This document shows, one piece after another, positions 9,495-19,179 of a DNA stretch of 64,000 bases. The notes beneath the pieces were generated by a model. It saw only the letters and a list, made by a program, of their open reading frames with translations. It had not been told where the DNA came from and ran no database searches. The DNA is from Nakamurella aerolata. GTDB taxonomy: Bacteria; Actinomycetota; Actinomycetes; Mycobacteriales; Nakamurellaceae. Position numbers and translations under genes: made by a program. Position 1 is the stretch's first letter; every line of letters begins with the position of its first letter. The stretch is from contig NZ_JABEND010000003.1 in the NCBI RefSeq assembly GCF_013002705.1, positions 434,001-498,000 of the forward strand, written 5' to 3'.

Positions 9495-9908
9495 ATGAGC
9501 GTCATTCAAGCCGTGGCCCGTCCGCTGATCGCGAGCATCTTTGTGGTCGGCGGGTTCGACGCCGCCACCAAGCCAGAGGGCAAGGCAGCGCCGGTCGACA
9601 AGTTCATCAAGCAGCGGCTCGGCGACAAGGCGTCGTCGCTGCCGCCGTCGCCGACGTTGATCAGGGCGGACGGCATCGCCAAGGTGCTGGCCGGGACGTC
9701 GTTGGCGCTGGGCAAGGCGCCTCGGCTGTCCGCAACGGTGTTGGCCGCCAGCCTGATCCCCACCACCGTTGTCGGGCATCCGTACTGGGAGCACGACGAT
9801 CCGGCGGCCAAGGCCATGCACCGCACCCATCTGCTCAAGAACGCCGGCTTGCTCGGCGGCCTGCTGCTGGTGGCATTCGGCGGCCGCAAGAAAAAGTCGA
9901 GCGACTGA
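9495..9908 (+). CDS. DoxX family membrane protein
   Basis: The 137-residue integral membrane protein starts [20 protein letters not shown]. About four hydrophobic segments fit the DoxX fold, and the tail is basic (GGRKKKSSD). DoxX-like proteins are small membrane subunits associated with redox or detoxification complexes; the exact role here is unknown. The ATG at 9495 was chosen because upstream sequence in the same frame is mshB antisense. It is transcribed away from mshB across a 139-base gap, and the phosphoglucomutase gene follows 53 bases later on the same strand, so cotranscription is possible. Confidence 0.8.
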   Translation: MSVIQAVARPLIASIFVVGGFDAATKPEGKAAPVDKFIKQRLGDKASSLPPSPTLIRADGIAKVLAGTSLALGKAPRLSATVLAASLIPTTVVGHPYWEHDDPAAKAMHRTHLLKNAGLLGGLLLVAFGGRKKKSSD

Positions 9909-9961
9909 GCCGGGCCAGCGCTGCCGGCGGCCATGTCCTGAACGTGAGTGGAGGAAAAGCC

Positions 9962-10828
9962 ATGCCGCACCTGGGACTTCCCGACCAGGTGACCACCTGC
10001 TTGTTCGATCTGGACGGGGTGCTCACCGATACCGCTTCGGTGCACAAGGCCGCCTGGAAGCAGACCTTCGACGAGTTCCTGCGCGGGCGCGACGGCGACG
10101 GGTTCGCCCCGTTCACCGACGACGACTACACCGCGTACGTCGACGGCAAGCCCCGCCAGGACGGTGTCCGCGATTTCCTTGCCTCGCGCGGAATCTCGCT
10201 GCCGGACGGCACCGCGGACGACCGGCCGGACGCTCCGACGGTGTGGGGGCTCGGCAACCTCAAGAACGAGGCGCTGGTGGCCACCATCGACCGCGACGGG
10301 GTCACGGTCTACCCTGGCAGCCGCCGCTATCTCGAGGCCGCTCAGCAGGCCGGGCTTGGCCGCATCGTGGTGTCGTCCAGCGCCAACACCGGCAGGGTGT
10401 TGCAGGTGACAGGATTGGCGGCCTATGTTCAGGGCCGGATCGACGGCGTCACCCTCGCCGATCAGCACATCGCCGGAAAACCCGCCCCGGACTCATTTCT
10501 CGCCGGAGCCAAGCTCGCCGGCCAGCCCCCGAGTGCCTGCGCCGTTTTCGAGGACGCGATCTCCGGCGTGCAAGCCGGACGGGCCGCCGGGTGTTACGTC
10601 GTCGGGGTGAACCGGGTGTCGCCCGAGCACGGGGAGCAGCTGGCAGCAGGCGGTGCCGACGTGGTGGTGGACGACCTTGCCGACCTGTTGGCCCCGCACC
10701 GAGCAACCACCGACCAACCAACCACCGATCAAGCAACCACCGGCCAGGCCCCCACCGAACGGCCCAAAGCCGATCGAGCGCCCGCGGCACAGCCCACCGA
10801 GCCCCACCCAGGAAAGGAACAGCGATGA
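9962..10828 (+). CDS. HAD-family beta-phosphoglucomutase
   Basis: Beta-phosphoglucomutase interconverts beta-glucose 1-phosphate and glucose 6-phosphate through an aspartyl phosphate. The 288-residue protein has the HAD motif I ([13 protein letters not shown], nucleophile and acid/base Asp), the VSSSAN motif II, the lysine in AGKPAPDSF and the [11 protein letters not shown] motif III/IV. The ATG at 9962 follows GGAGG by 7 bases; the GTG at 9944 is upstream of that site. The last about 45 residues are a Thr/Pro/Gln/Ala-rich tail with repeated TTDQ/TTGQ units, absent from typical family members. It overlaps the GH65 gene by four bases. The pairing is functional: an inverting GH65 phosphorylase makes beta-glucose 1-phosphate, which this enzyme feeds to glycolysis. 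Confidence 0.92.
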   Translation: MPHLGLPDQVTTCLFDLDGVLTDTASVHKAAWKQTFDEFLRGRDGDGFAPFTDDDYTAYVDGKPRQDGVRDFLASRGISLPDGTADDRPDAPTVWGLGNLKNEALVATIDRDGVTVYPGSRRYLEAAQQAGLGRIVVSSSANTGRVLQVTGLAAYVQGRIDGVTLADQHIAGKPAPDSFLAGAKLAGQPPSACAVFEDAISGVQAGRAAGCYVVGVNRVSPEHGEQLAAGGADVVVDDLADLLAPHRATTDQPTTDQATTGQAPTERPKADRAPAAQPTEPHPGKEQR

Positions 10829-13200
10829 GGCAGCCCGACCTGCCGGCCAACCAGTTCGCGGTCGATCCGTGGACGGTGCGCGAAACTCACCTGGACTTCG
10901 ACCGGCTCGGCCAGTCCGAGTCGGTGTTCGCGTTGGCCAACGGGCACATCGGGGTGCGCGGCAACCTGGACGAGGGCGATCCGAGTGCGCTGCCCGGCAC
11001 CTACCTGAACTCGTTCTACGAGAAGCGTCCGCTGCCGTACGCCGAGGCCGGCTACGGCTACCCGGAGGAAGGCCAGACCGTCGTCAACGTCACCAACGGC
11101 AAGCTGATCCGGCTGCTGGTGGACGACCAGGCCTTCGACTTGCGGTACGGGACCATCCTGCGGCACGAGCGGACGCTGGACATGCGGGCCGGGGTGTTGC
11201 GCCGTGAAGTGGAGTGGATCTCGCCGTCGGGCAAACACTTGATCGTGCGCTCCACCCGGCTGGTTTCCTTTACCCAGCGGGCGATTCTGGCCGTGCACTA
11301 CGAGGTGGAGCCGGTCGATTCGCCGCTGCGCATCGTGCTGCAGTCGGAGTTGGTGGCCAACGAGTACGTGCCTGCGACATCGAACGATCCGCGGGTGGCT
11401 GCCGCGTTGGAGTCGCCGCTGGAGCCGGAGGAGCACAACCACGACGGCACCCGCAGCTTTCTGATGCACCGCACCAAGGCGAGCCGGCTGCGGGTCGGGG
11501 TGGTCACCGACCTGAACATCGAGGGCCCGTACTCGACGGTGCGCACCGAGAGTCACCCGGACTGGACCCGCACCACCATCGGCACCCGGCTGCAACCGGG
11601 AGAAACGTTGAAGGTCACCAAGTTTGTGGCCTATGGCTGGTCGTCCCGGCGCAGCCTGCCAGCCGTCCGCGATCAGGTGGACGGCGCTCTCGCCGCTGTC
11701 ACCTACACCGGCTGGGACGCCCTGCTGGACGAGCAGCGCGCCTACCTCGACGACTTCTGGGACGGCGCCGACGTCGAGGTGGACGGCGACCCGGTTGTTC
11801 AGCAGGCGGTGCGCTTCGGGCTGTGGCACGTGCTGCAGGCCGGCGCCCGCACCGAGGAACGCGCCATCCCGGCGAAGGGACTCACCGGTCCCGGCTACGA
11901 CGGACATGCCTTCTGGGACACCGAGTCCTACGTGCTGCCGGTGCTCACCGCGACGCTGCCGAATGCCGCGAGGAGTGCGCTGGCGTGGCGGCAGTCCACC
12001 ATCGACATGGCCAAGGACAGGGCCAACACCCTGCACCACGCCGGTGCCCTGTTCCCGTGGCGGACCATCCACGGTGAGGAGTGTTCGGCGTACTGGCCGG
12101 CCGGGACGGCGGCCATGCACGTGAACGCCGACATCGCCGTTGCCGCGACCCGTTACGTGATGTGGACCGGCGACTCCGAGTTCGACGAGAAGATCGCGTT
12201 GCCGCTGTTGGTGGAGACCGCCCGGTTGTGGATGAGCGTCGGGAATCACGGCAACGACAGTCTTTTCCACATCGACGGCGTCACCGGGCCGGACGAGTAC
12301 TCGGCACTGGTGGACGACAACACCTTCACCAACACCATGGCAGCGCGGAACCTCCGGCATGCCGCCGACTGCGCCGACCGCTGGCCCGAAGCGGCCAAGG
12401 AGTTGGGCGTGCACCCAGGTGAAATCGCCGCGTGGCGCCGCGCCGACGACGCCATGGCGATTCCGGTCGACCCGGCCACCGGCGTGGTGGAGCAGGACCG
12501 CGGTTACACCAAGCATCCGCGCTGGGACTTCGAGGAAACCGCTGCCACCCACCGGTATCCGCTGCTGTTGAACTACCACTATTTCGATATCTATCGGAAA
12601 CAGGTGATCAAGCAGGCCGACCTGGTGATGGCCATGCACTGGTGCGGTGACGAGTTCACCCCGGAGCAGAAGGCCGCCGCCTTCGACTACTACGAGGCGC
12701 TGACGGTGCGCGACTCGTCGCTGTCGGCGTGCGCCCAGGCCGTGCTGGCCGCGGAAGTCGGGCACCGGGAGCTGGCGCACGACTACCTGACCGAGACCGC
12801 GCTGATCGATCTGCACGACCTGGCGCACAACACCAGCGACGGCGTGCATGTGGCCTCGCTGGCCGGCGCTTGGCTGGCGCTGGTCTGTGGCTTCGGCGGG
12901 ATGCGGGACTTCGGCGGCCGGCTGTCGTTCGCCCCCGCGTTGCCGAAGGAGATCACCCGGCTGGCCTTCGCGATTCGCTGGCAGAACATCAAGGTGCGGG
13001 CGGAGATCACCGATTCCGAGGCCACTTACCGGATCGAGGACGGCCCGGACGCCAAGCTCACGCTGCGGCACTACGACAAGGAGTTCACCGTGACCAGCGC
13101 GGATCCGGTGACGCTGCCGATCCACCCGGTGCAGCCGCGTGGGCCGCGACCGCAACAGCCGGCCGGCCGGCCGCCGATCGAGGCCTTCCGCGAGGAGTAG
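10825..13200 (+). CDS. Glycoside hydrolase family 65 disaccharide phosphorylase (trehalose/kojibiose/maltose type)
   Basis: The 791-residue cytosolic enzyme starts [16 protein letters not shown] at an ATG overlapping the mutase stop. It has the GH65 N-terminal beta-sandwich ([20 protein letters not shown]), the (alpha/alpha)6 catalytic core with [17 protein letters not shown] and the general acid in DGVTGPDEY (E491), and the short C-terminal sheet domain. GH65 phosphorylases cleave alpha-glucosidic disaccharides with inorganic phosphate, inverting to beta-glucose 1-phosphate. The substrate cannot be assigned without comparison to characterised branches; trehalose is plausible because actinobacteria accumulate it. 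Mycobacteria carry a similar mutase-GH65 pair. Translation is coupled to the mutase by the ATGA overlap. Confidence 0.9.
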   Translation: MRQPDLPANQFAVDPWTVRETHLDFDRLGQSESVFALANGHIGVRGNLDEGDPSALPGTYLNSFYEKRPLPYAEAGYGYPEEGQTVVNVTNGKLIRLLVDDQAFDLRYGTILRHERTLDMRAGVLRREVEWISPSGKHLIVRSTRLVSFTQRAILAVHYEVEPVDSPLRIVLQSELVANEYVPATSNDPRVAAALESPLEPEEHNHDGTRSFLMHRTKASRLRVGVVTDLNIEGPYSTVRTESHPDWTRTTIGTRLQPGETLKVTKFVAYGWSSRRSLPAVRDQVDGALAAVTYTGWDALLDEQRAYLDDFWDGADVEVDGDPVVQQAVRFGLWHVLQAGARTEERAIPAKGLTGPGYDGHAFWDTESYVLPVLTATLPNAARSALAWRQSTIDMAKDRANTLHHAGALFPWRTIHGEECSAYWPAGTAAMHVNADIAVAATRYVMWTGDSEFDEKIALPLLVETARLWMSVGNHGNDSLFHIDGVTGPDEYSALVDDNTFTNTMAARNLRHAADCADRWPEAAKELGVHPGEIAAWRRADDAMAIPVDPATGVVEQDRGYTKHPRWDFEETAATHRYPLLLNYHYFDIYRKQVIKQADLVMAMHWCGDEFTPEQKAAAFDYYEALTVRDSSLSACAQAVLAAEVGHRELAHDYLTETALIDLHDLAHNTSDGVHVASLAGAWLALVCGFGGMRDFGGRLSFAPALPKEITRLAFAIRWQNIKVRAEITDSEATYRIEDGPDAKLTLRHYDKEFTVTSADPVTLPIHPVQPRGPRPQQPAGRPPIEAFREE

Positions 13201-13228
13201 CGGGCCGGCACTGCTTGCGCCGGCAGGG

Positions 13229-14715
13229 TCAGCCGTGCAGCCGGTCGACCACCTCGGCCAGCGCGTCCACGTCGCCGACGTTCCCGGCGAACACCACGTA
13301 GGGCACGCCGGTGGCCGGCCCGGATTCCGGTTGCCACAACGAGACCAGCCCTGGCAACAGGGTGCCGCGCACCGTTGCCCTTGTCACCTCGAGGCCGTGC
13401 CGCGCCACGTCGGACGAGGTGATACCGCCCTTGGCGACGACGAACCGCGGGGTGATGCGTTCCAGCACGGCGTGCACGGTCGCGACCAGCCGCCGCGACA
13501 CCTCACGGAAATGGCAAGCGACTGTTGCGGATCGTCACCGGTCACCACGACGCGGCTGGTGGCCAGCACCGCGTCGGAGTCGGTGAGAATCGCCGCCAGC
13601 TGGTTCGCGAGCGCGTCGACCGAGCGTCCGTCGTCGAGCGCGGCCCGGTCCGCGGCGCCGGGTGAGCTCGCTGGTTGCGCAGAGTTCGGTCGGCTCGCCG
13701 GGGTCGCCGGCAACTCGACGACGGGCAGGCCACCGTGCCGGCGCAGCAGCGCCGCAAGCTGCTCGGTGGTGCGCCCGACGTGCGAGCCGACCACGATCAG
13801 CCCACCACCGGCACGGCCAGAATCGGACGTCGTCAGCTGGCGCAACTCGTTGCCGGACAGCGGTTCTCGGCGCGGTTGCCCGATCAGCGCCCGCGGCAGC
13901 GGTGGCCCGCAGCGGATCAGCGGCCGCACCCCGGCGGCCGCCGCGGCCAGCACCGCGGCGGCGAGCAACCTGAGGTCGTTCTCGTCCGCGCTGTCGGCCA
14001 CCAGCACCCGACCGGGCCGCAGCCCCAGCACCGCGGCCGCGGTGGCCTCCGGATCGGTGCGCAGCGTCGGCAGGTCGAGCAGCTCCACCTCCGGCGGATC
14101 CTGCTGCGGCGCAGCGACGGCGTACCGCTCCAGCACCCACTCCCGCAGCTGCGACGAGCGGTAGCCGAAGGTGTTGTCGGCGGCGTACTCGGTCTGGCCC
14201 ACCGGCAGGTAGCCGCTCCGGTCGCCGGCGTAGTGCACCCCGCTCACGGTGATGCGCCCGGCGTCGGGAAAGGCCGGCACCAGCAGCACCCCGTCCGGCG
14301 GGTGCGCAGTATCGGCGCCGACCACCTGCGCCAGCACCTGCGTCTCCAGCGGAAAGTGGCCGCGCAGCGTCGAATCGGACCGGGAGACGAACCGCGGGCG
14401 CAGGCCGAGGCGGGCACCGACGGCAAGAGCCCGCTGCGCCACCTCACGGTTGACCGCGGCGGCCGCCTCCGGCGCGAGACTTCGGCTGTTGGTCATCACG
14501 TAGCAGGCCGGCGCGCCCTGCTCGAACGCCCACTGCAGATCCGGCTCCGTCCACTCCAGCAGTACCGGCAGATCGGCGACCGACTGGGTTCCGGTCGGGT
14601 CGTCGTCGAGCACCACCAGGATCTCGCCGTCCGCCCCGGCGGCCCGCAGCGCGGCCGCGTCCACCCGCGGACCGTCCGGGACGTCTGCCAGCAGCTCGGC
14701 CAGCTGCACCGGCAC
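13229..14715 (-). pseudogene. Four-carbon acid sugar kinase (DUF1537/OtnK family), frameshifted
   Basis: Kinases of this family phosphorylate C4 sugar acids such as threonate or erythronate. The reading frame opens at a GTG (14715), two bases after the transporter stop, and shows the family N-terminus (EILVVLDDDPTGTQSVADLPVLL, YVMTNSRSL, RFVSRSDSTLRGHFP). It is intact to DDPQQSLAIS near 13510. The conserved C-terminal half of the nucleotide domain (REVSRRLVATVHAVLE, FVVAKGGITSSDVARHGLEV, then PYVVFAGNVGDVDAL) continues in another frame to a TGA at 13229. Adding one base at the GG of 13507-13508 (CCC instead of CC on the coding strand) joins the halves exactly. This is a true one-base deletion or a sequencing error; the broken neighbours favour real decay. 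Confidence 0.85.
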
Positions 14716-14717
14716 CG

Positions 14718-15368
14718 TTACCGGCCAACGGCCCTTGCCGGCGCAACGGCGCGATCTGCCGAGAGGGTGTCGAACTCGCCCGCCTCGATCTCGTTGGCCC
14801 GCTTGAAGTATCGGGTAGCGGCGAACAGCAGTGCGCCGATCACCGCGGCGACCGCCAGCGAGTACAGCCCGGCATTGCCGCCGACCGTGCGGTTGAACAT
14901 GTCCTTCATGTTCGGCGCCAGGAACCCGCCGAGATTGCCGAGGGAGTTGATCAAGCCGATGCCGGCCGCCGCCGCGTAACCGGTCATGTACTCGGTGGGC
15001 AGGGCCCAGAAGATCGGCTGCATACCGACAAACCCGATGGCCGCCAACGCCAAACCGGCGATGGCAATGGGCGGTGACCCGGCCGCGATGCCGGACAGCG
15101 CAATACCGATCGCGGTGACCAGCAGCAGCCCGGTCCCGATCGGGCGGTGCTTGCGGGTGCGGTCGGCCAGCCGCGGGAAGTACCAGACCGACAACAACCC
15201 GAACACCCACGGGATGGCCGTCACCAGGGCGGCCGCGATACCCAGCTTCTGGCCGGTGATGTTGGTGACCTGGGTCGGCAGCGTGAACGTCATGCCGTAC
15301 ACCGCAATCTGAATGCAGAAGTAGATCAACGAGAAGTACCAGACCCGCCAGTTGCCCAGCGATGCCAT
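14718..15368 (-). pseudogene. C-terminal half of an MFS anion:cation (sugar-acid) transporter
   Basis: The 216-residue frame starts MASLGNWRVWYFSLIYFCIQIAVYGMTF and holds about six membrane segments, with motifs typical of the second half of phthalate-permease/ACS-type MFS transporters (PRLADRTRKHRPIGTG, GMQPIFWALPTEYMTGYAAAAGIGLINS). Functional family members have twelve segments and about 430 residues. The sequence upstream of this ATG (15369-15560) has no transporter-like coding in any frame, so the N-terminal half is missing, not shifted. It ends two bases before the kinase start. It would have imported the substrate of the kinase. Confidence 0.82.
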
Positions 15369-15454
15369 TAACCCATCCCGTGCGACGTCAACGTAACAAC
15401 AGCTATCAGAATGGCGCAAGAGTCGATCGCAAGGTCGTGCACCGGGAGCATTCT

Positions 15455-15493
15455 TGATACAGCTGGGACTTCGGTTGCTACCCAGGTGATACA
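15455..15493. promoter_or_regulatory. Two TGATACA half-sites between the transporter remnant and the DeoR gene
   Basis: TGATACA occurs at 15455-15461 and 15487-15493, 32 bases apart (about three helical turns), in the divergent promoter region 15369-15560. A gapped inverted copy of the first (CAGCT..ATCA.GAATG) lies about 40 bases to its left. DeoR-family regulators commonly bind repeated half-sites of this size, so these may be relics of the operator. Confidence 0.4.
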
Positions 15494-15560
15494 AAAGTGA
15501 CGGCACTGTTGCGGCTGCCGACTGCGGCGGACCGGTGTCACACCAGGCTGGGAGGTGCCG

Positions 15561-16385
15561 GTGACCGAGGTCGGGGGCGGCGGTCAGGCCACCAAGGCGC
15601 TGCAGCGTCAGCAGCAGATTCGGGACAGGGTGCACACCTTCGGCTCCGTCACCATCGACGAACTCGTCGGCCTGCTCGGCGTCAGCCGGATGACGGTGCA
15701 CCGCGACCTGGACGCGCTGGCATCGGAGGGCGTGCTGCGGCGGATCCGCGGCGGTGCCACCGCCCACGGGTCATCGCTGTTGGAGAGCGACTTTCCGTAT
15801 CGGCTGACCGCGGCGGTGCCGGCCAAGGAGGCCATCGGCCGGGCGGCGGCCGCGCTGGTGGAACCGGGCCAGGCCGTGATCTGTGACGAATCGACCACCA
15901 CGCTGGCGGCGGTGCGGCAGCTCCCGTCCGGTGACGGATTGACCGTCATCACCAACTGCTTCCCGACCATGTAGTACCTCACCAACACCACCCAGCACCG
16001 GCTGATCGGGCTCGGGGGCGACTACGTCTCCAGGTACCAAGCCTACCTCGGCCTGCTGTGCGAGCAGGCCATCGCCTCGGTGTACGCCGACGTGTTGATC
16101 GCGTCCTGCTCTGCGGTGCGCGGCGGCGAGACCTACCACCAGGACCAGCAGATTGTCGCGGTGAAACGCGCGATGATTGCCGCTGCGCCGCAACGGATCC
16201 TGCTGCTGGACAGCAGCAAGATCGGTCAGGGCGCGATCTATCACCTCGGCTCGCTGACCGACTTCACCCACCTGATCACCGACAGCGCCGCGCCACCCGA
16301 GTTTCTCGACACCGTGCGCGAGGCCGGCCTCGAGTTGACCGTGGCCGAGCCGATCGCCACCGGCGTCGCCGCGGCTGACTCCTGA
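15561..16385 (+). pseudogene. DeoR/GlpR family transcriptional regulator with an in-frame amber stop
   Basis: The GTG at 15561 has GGGAGG five bases upstream. The product shows the DeoR helix-turn-helix (FGSVTIDELVGLLGVSRMTVHRDLDAL) and the start of the sugar-phosphate-sensing domain (GGATAHGSSLLESDFPYRL, AIGRAAAALVEPGQAVICDESTTT). At codon 138 (15972-15974) a TAG interrupts TNCFPTM. The same frame then continues without a shift for another 136 codons with good DeoR sequence (YLTNTTQHRLIGLGGDY, DSSKIGQGAIYHLGSLTDF) to the normal stop at 16385. A CAG-to-TAG or similar single change explains this. The sensing domain would be lost, so the protein is probably non-functional. It is divergent from the broken transporter-kinase pair it presumably controlled. 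Confidence 0.88.
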
Positions 16386-16727
16386 CCGGTTCCGCCAGGG
16401 ACGCGCACCGTCCCACCCGAACCGTCACCCGCGCTGTGCCCCAACCGCACCGTGCCGCACCTGAACCGTGCCCCAGCCGCAGCCTGCGCAGCGCTGGACC
16501 CGCCCAGCGCCGGCAGCGCGGCGATGGTGCCAACTCCCCATCCGAGCAATCGATTTACTGCAGCTCACGCGGCAACGAGCCCGGGGTGGTTCACACCGTG
16601 GAGTTCTCCCCATCGCGAGCATCTGCGGCGCATGTGAGCTTGATGTGCAGCCGGTCAGCAACCCATCCGGCGCCATTCACTGCCGCCCGGCATGGTGCCG
16701 CCGGCATCGCTCACGAGGGGGATCGTG
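16386..16727. other. Intergenic region before the GH25 hydrolase gene
   Basis: No gene is visible in these 342 bases. The first 90 bases are C-rich with several ACCGT words. A slightly more AT-rich stretch (about 16545-16585) is the likeliest promoter area. GAGGGG at 16715-16720 is the Shine-Dalgarno sequence of the next gene. Confidence 0.5.
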
Positions 16728-19070
16728 ATGAATCAGCAGGATGCAGTGCAGCGCCGAGGCCGGCGCTCCTTCTCCAGGAAATCAGCAGTGGCCGGGTCCG
16801 CGCTGCTCGCCACCGCGCTGGCAGCCGGCATCACCGTCGCCGGCGCCAGTGGGGTGTTCAGCGGTGCCGGCTCGGCGCAACCGGCGCCGGCCATCGGCGC
16901 CGGATCGGCGGTACAAGCTGCCGGCGCCGCGCAGCCGGCAGCGCTGAACTTCGCCGCGCAGACCTACGACTTCCCGGCCAAGGCCGACCTGGACGGGCGC
17001 GAGGGACCGGGCAAGAGCTCAAAGACCTTGAAGGTCAACGCCTATCAGGCCGGCCAGAACGTTCCCGTTGTCTGCCAGGTTGAAGGCGAAGAGGCCTACG
17101 GCTCAACGCTGTGGGACAAGACCGCTGACGGCTACTTCGTCACCGACGCCTACGTCAAGACCGGCAGCGACGGCCGCGCCGCCGGGGTGCCCGACTGTGG
17201 CGCCACCGGCGCGGCCGGCGCCAAGAGCTTCCTGGCCAAGGCCGACCTGGACGGCCGCGAGGGACCGAGCAAGAGCTCAAAAACCTTGAAGGTCAACGCC
17301 TATCAGGCCGGCCAGAACGTCCCCGTTGTCTGCCAGGTTGAAGGTGAAGAGGCCTACGGCTCAACGCTGTGGGACAAGACCGCTGACGGCTACTTCGTCA
17401 CCGACGCCTACGTCAAGACCGGCAGCGACGGCCGCGCCGCCGGCGTCCCGGACTGCGGCGGCGGCAACGGCACTCCCCCGGCGCCACCGGCACCGCCGGC
17501 GCCGCCCGTCGGCGGCGGTGCCACCAACATCCCCGGCATCGACATCAGCAGCCACAACGCCGACGTCGACCTGAAGAAGGAGTTCCAGGCCGGCACCAGG
17601 TTCGTCATCACCAAGGCCACAGAGGGTTCGACGTACAAGTCTCCGCCCTTTGCCGCGCAGAACCAGCGGGCCATCGACGCCGGAATGATTCACGGTGCTT
17701 ACCACTTCGCCAATCCTGCCGGGGCGTCCGGCGCGGCGCAGGCCAACTACTTCGTCGACAACGGCGGCGGCTGGAGCGACGACGGCCGCACCCTGCCGGG
17801 CGCGCTGGACATCGAATGGCCCGTCGAGAAGGGCGTTCCGGAGTGCTACGGCCTTTCGCAGCAGCAGATGCGGTCCTGGATCGCCGACTTCCTTGCCACC
17901 TACAAGAAGCGCACGGGGCGCGACGCACTGATCTACACCGCGGTCAACTGGTGGAAGCCCTGTACCGGCGACACCGCTGACTTCGCCGGCAACCCGCTCT
18001 GGCTGGTGAAGGTGCAGAACCAAAGCTGGACCAGCCTGGCCGGTGGCAAGTGGCCGGCCACCATTTTGCAGACCAAGCTCGGCGAGAACGAGCCGGACGG
18101 CCTTGACCGAGATGTGTTCACCGGCAGCGAGAAGCAGCTGAAGTCGCTGGCCGCCGGCAAGGAGATCATGCCGGAGGTCAAGGGTTCCATCGGCGAGAAA
18201 TACAACGAGCTGGGCGGCAGCAAGGGCTTCCTGGGTGCACCGCTCGATGTCGAGTTCTGCGGACTGCGGGACGGCGGCTGCGGCCAGCACTTCGAGCGCG
18301 GCTCCATCTACTGGTCGCCGGCCACCGGCGCGCACTTCACCCGCGGTGTGATCCGCGACAAGTGGGCATCGCTGGGCTGGGAGAAGGCGCAGATCGGTTA
18401 CCCGATCACCGACGAGATCTGCGGCATCAAGGACGGTGGCTGCTTCCAGCGTTTCCAGTTCGAGAACGGCCACATCTACTGGACACTGCCGACCGGCGCC
18501 TGGAAAGTGCAGGGCGAGATCTTCAAGGCCTACGCCGCCGCCGACTGGGAGAAGGGCAAGTACGGCTACCCGGTGGGCGACGAGTACCGCAACGGCAATG
18601 CTTGGGAGCAGAAGTTCACCGGTGGGGTAATCCGGCTCGATGACCCGGCTCCGCCAACCGCCGGTTGCGACCGGTTGAACAACCCGCGCAGCTGTGCCGA
18701 GGCCGTGGAGTGGGCCAAGGCCAGGGTGGGTCAGGTCGACCGGGGTCAGTACTACCGCAAGTGCGACAACATCGTTGCCCGCGCCTACGGTTTCACCGCA
18801 AGTGGTTCGTACACCGCGGTGTCGCACTGGAAATCCATTCCGGCGCAGTACAAGAACCCCGGGAACCGGGACGTGCCGGTCGGCGCGCTTGCCTTCTTCA
18901 ACTCCAGCAGCGCCGGCCACGTGATGATCTCGATCGGTGACGGCAAGTTCGTCTCGAACGACATCGACGGCCCTGGCAAGCTGTCGATCACCACCATCGC
19001 CGACATCGAGAACCGTTGGGGCCAGCAGTACTTCGGCTGGGCTCAGCCCTGGTTCCAGATCAACCACTGA
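16728..19070 (+). CDS. Secreted multidomain cell-wall hydrolase: GH25 muramidase, LGFP repeats, C-terminal NlpC/CHAP-like peptidase
   Basis: The 780-residue protein starts MNQQDAVQRRGRRSFSRKSA, a signal peptide with a twin-arginine motif. Two SH3-like modules of 75 residues (84-158 and 170-244) differ by one residue (Gly/Ser) and hold a conserved Cys pair. A Pro linker leads to a GH25 lysozyme domain (PGIDISSHNADVD, ITKATEG, and the catalytic pair in LDIEW, D361 and E363). LGFP repeats (about 485-640; GFLGAPLDVEF, GYPITDEI, GYPVGDEY) should anchor it to mycolate or arabinogalactan-type walls. The last 130 residues look like an NlpC/P60 or CHAP peptidase, with C679 in YYRKCDN and H731 in AGHVMISIGDG. 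It could therefore cut both glycan and peptide. It stands alone between two gaps and ends at a strong hairpin. Confidence 0.87.
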   Translation: MNQQDAVQRRGRRSFSRKSAVAGSALLATALAAGITVAGASGVFSGAGSAQPAPAIGAGSAVQAAGAAQPAALNFAAQTYDFPAKADLDGREGPGKSSKTLKVNAYQAGQNVPVVCQVEGEEAYGSTLWDKTADGYFVTDAYVKTGSDGRAAGVPDCGATGAAGAKSFLAKADLDGREGPSKSSKTLKVNAYQAGQNVPVVCQVEGEEAYGSTLWDKTADGYFVTDAYVKTGSDGRAAGVPDCGGGNGTPPAPPAPPAPPVGGGATNIPGIDISSHNADVDLKKEFQAGTRFVITKATEGSTYKSPPFAAQNQRAIDAGMIHGAYHFANPAGASGAAQANYFVDNGGGWSDDGRTLPGALDIEWPVEKGVPECYGLSQQQMRSWIADFLATYKKRTGRDALIYTAVNWWKPCTGDTADFAGNPLWLVKVQNQSWTSLAGGKWPATILQTKLGENEPDGLDRDVFTGSEKQLKSLAAGKEIMPEVKGSIGEKYNELGGSKGFLGAPLDVEFCGLRDGGCGQHFERGSIYWSPATGAHFTRGVIRDKWASLGWEKAQIGYPITDEICGIKDGGCFQRFQFENGHIYWTLPTGAWKVQGEIFKAYAAADWEKGKYGYPVGDEYRNGNAWEQKFTGGVIRLDDPAPPTAGCDRLNNPRSCAEAVEWAKARVGQVDRGQYYRKCDNIVARAYGFTASGSYTAVSHWKSIPAQYKNPGNRDVPVGALAFFNSSSAGHVMISIGDGKFVSNDIDGPGKLSITTIADIENRWGQQYFGWAQPWFQINH
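16977..17459 (+). repeat. Intragenic duplication of a 225-bp SH3-like module
   Basis: The segments 16977-17201 and 17235-17459 (period 258 bases) are almost identical in DNA: the proteins differ at one residue and there are only a few synonymous changes. The 33-base spacer encodes an Ala/Gly linker. The near identity shows a recent duplication or continuing gene conversion. Confidence 0.9.
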
Positions 19071-19096
19071 TCCGGGCGGCAGTCAGCGAGACCAAC

Positions 19097-19131
19097 GATG
19101 GGCCGGCAGACCACGGGTGTGCCGGCCCATC
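19097..19131. terminator. Hairpin terminator after the GH25 hydrolase
   Basis: Perfect 12-base arms GATGGGCCGGCA and TGCCGGCCCATC flank an 11-base loop. It lies 26 bases after the hydrolase stop and 48 bases beyond the convergent IclR stop, so it may serve both strands. There is no long T run, which is common in high-GC actinobacteria. Confidence 0.75.
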
Positions 19132-19179
19132 GCTTCTTCCGCGGTCGCCGCAAGCGCAGTCACCGCAGTACAGCGGTAC

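Noticed and set aside
10729-13155. 808-codon minus-strand frame opposite GH65
   Set aside because: Shadow of the GH65 gene; Val/His/Gly/Arg-rich without motifs.
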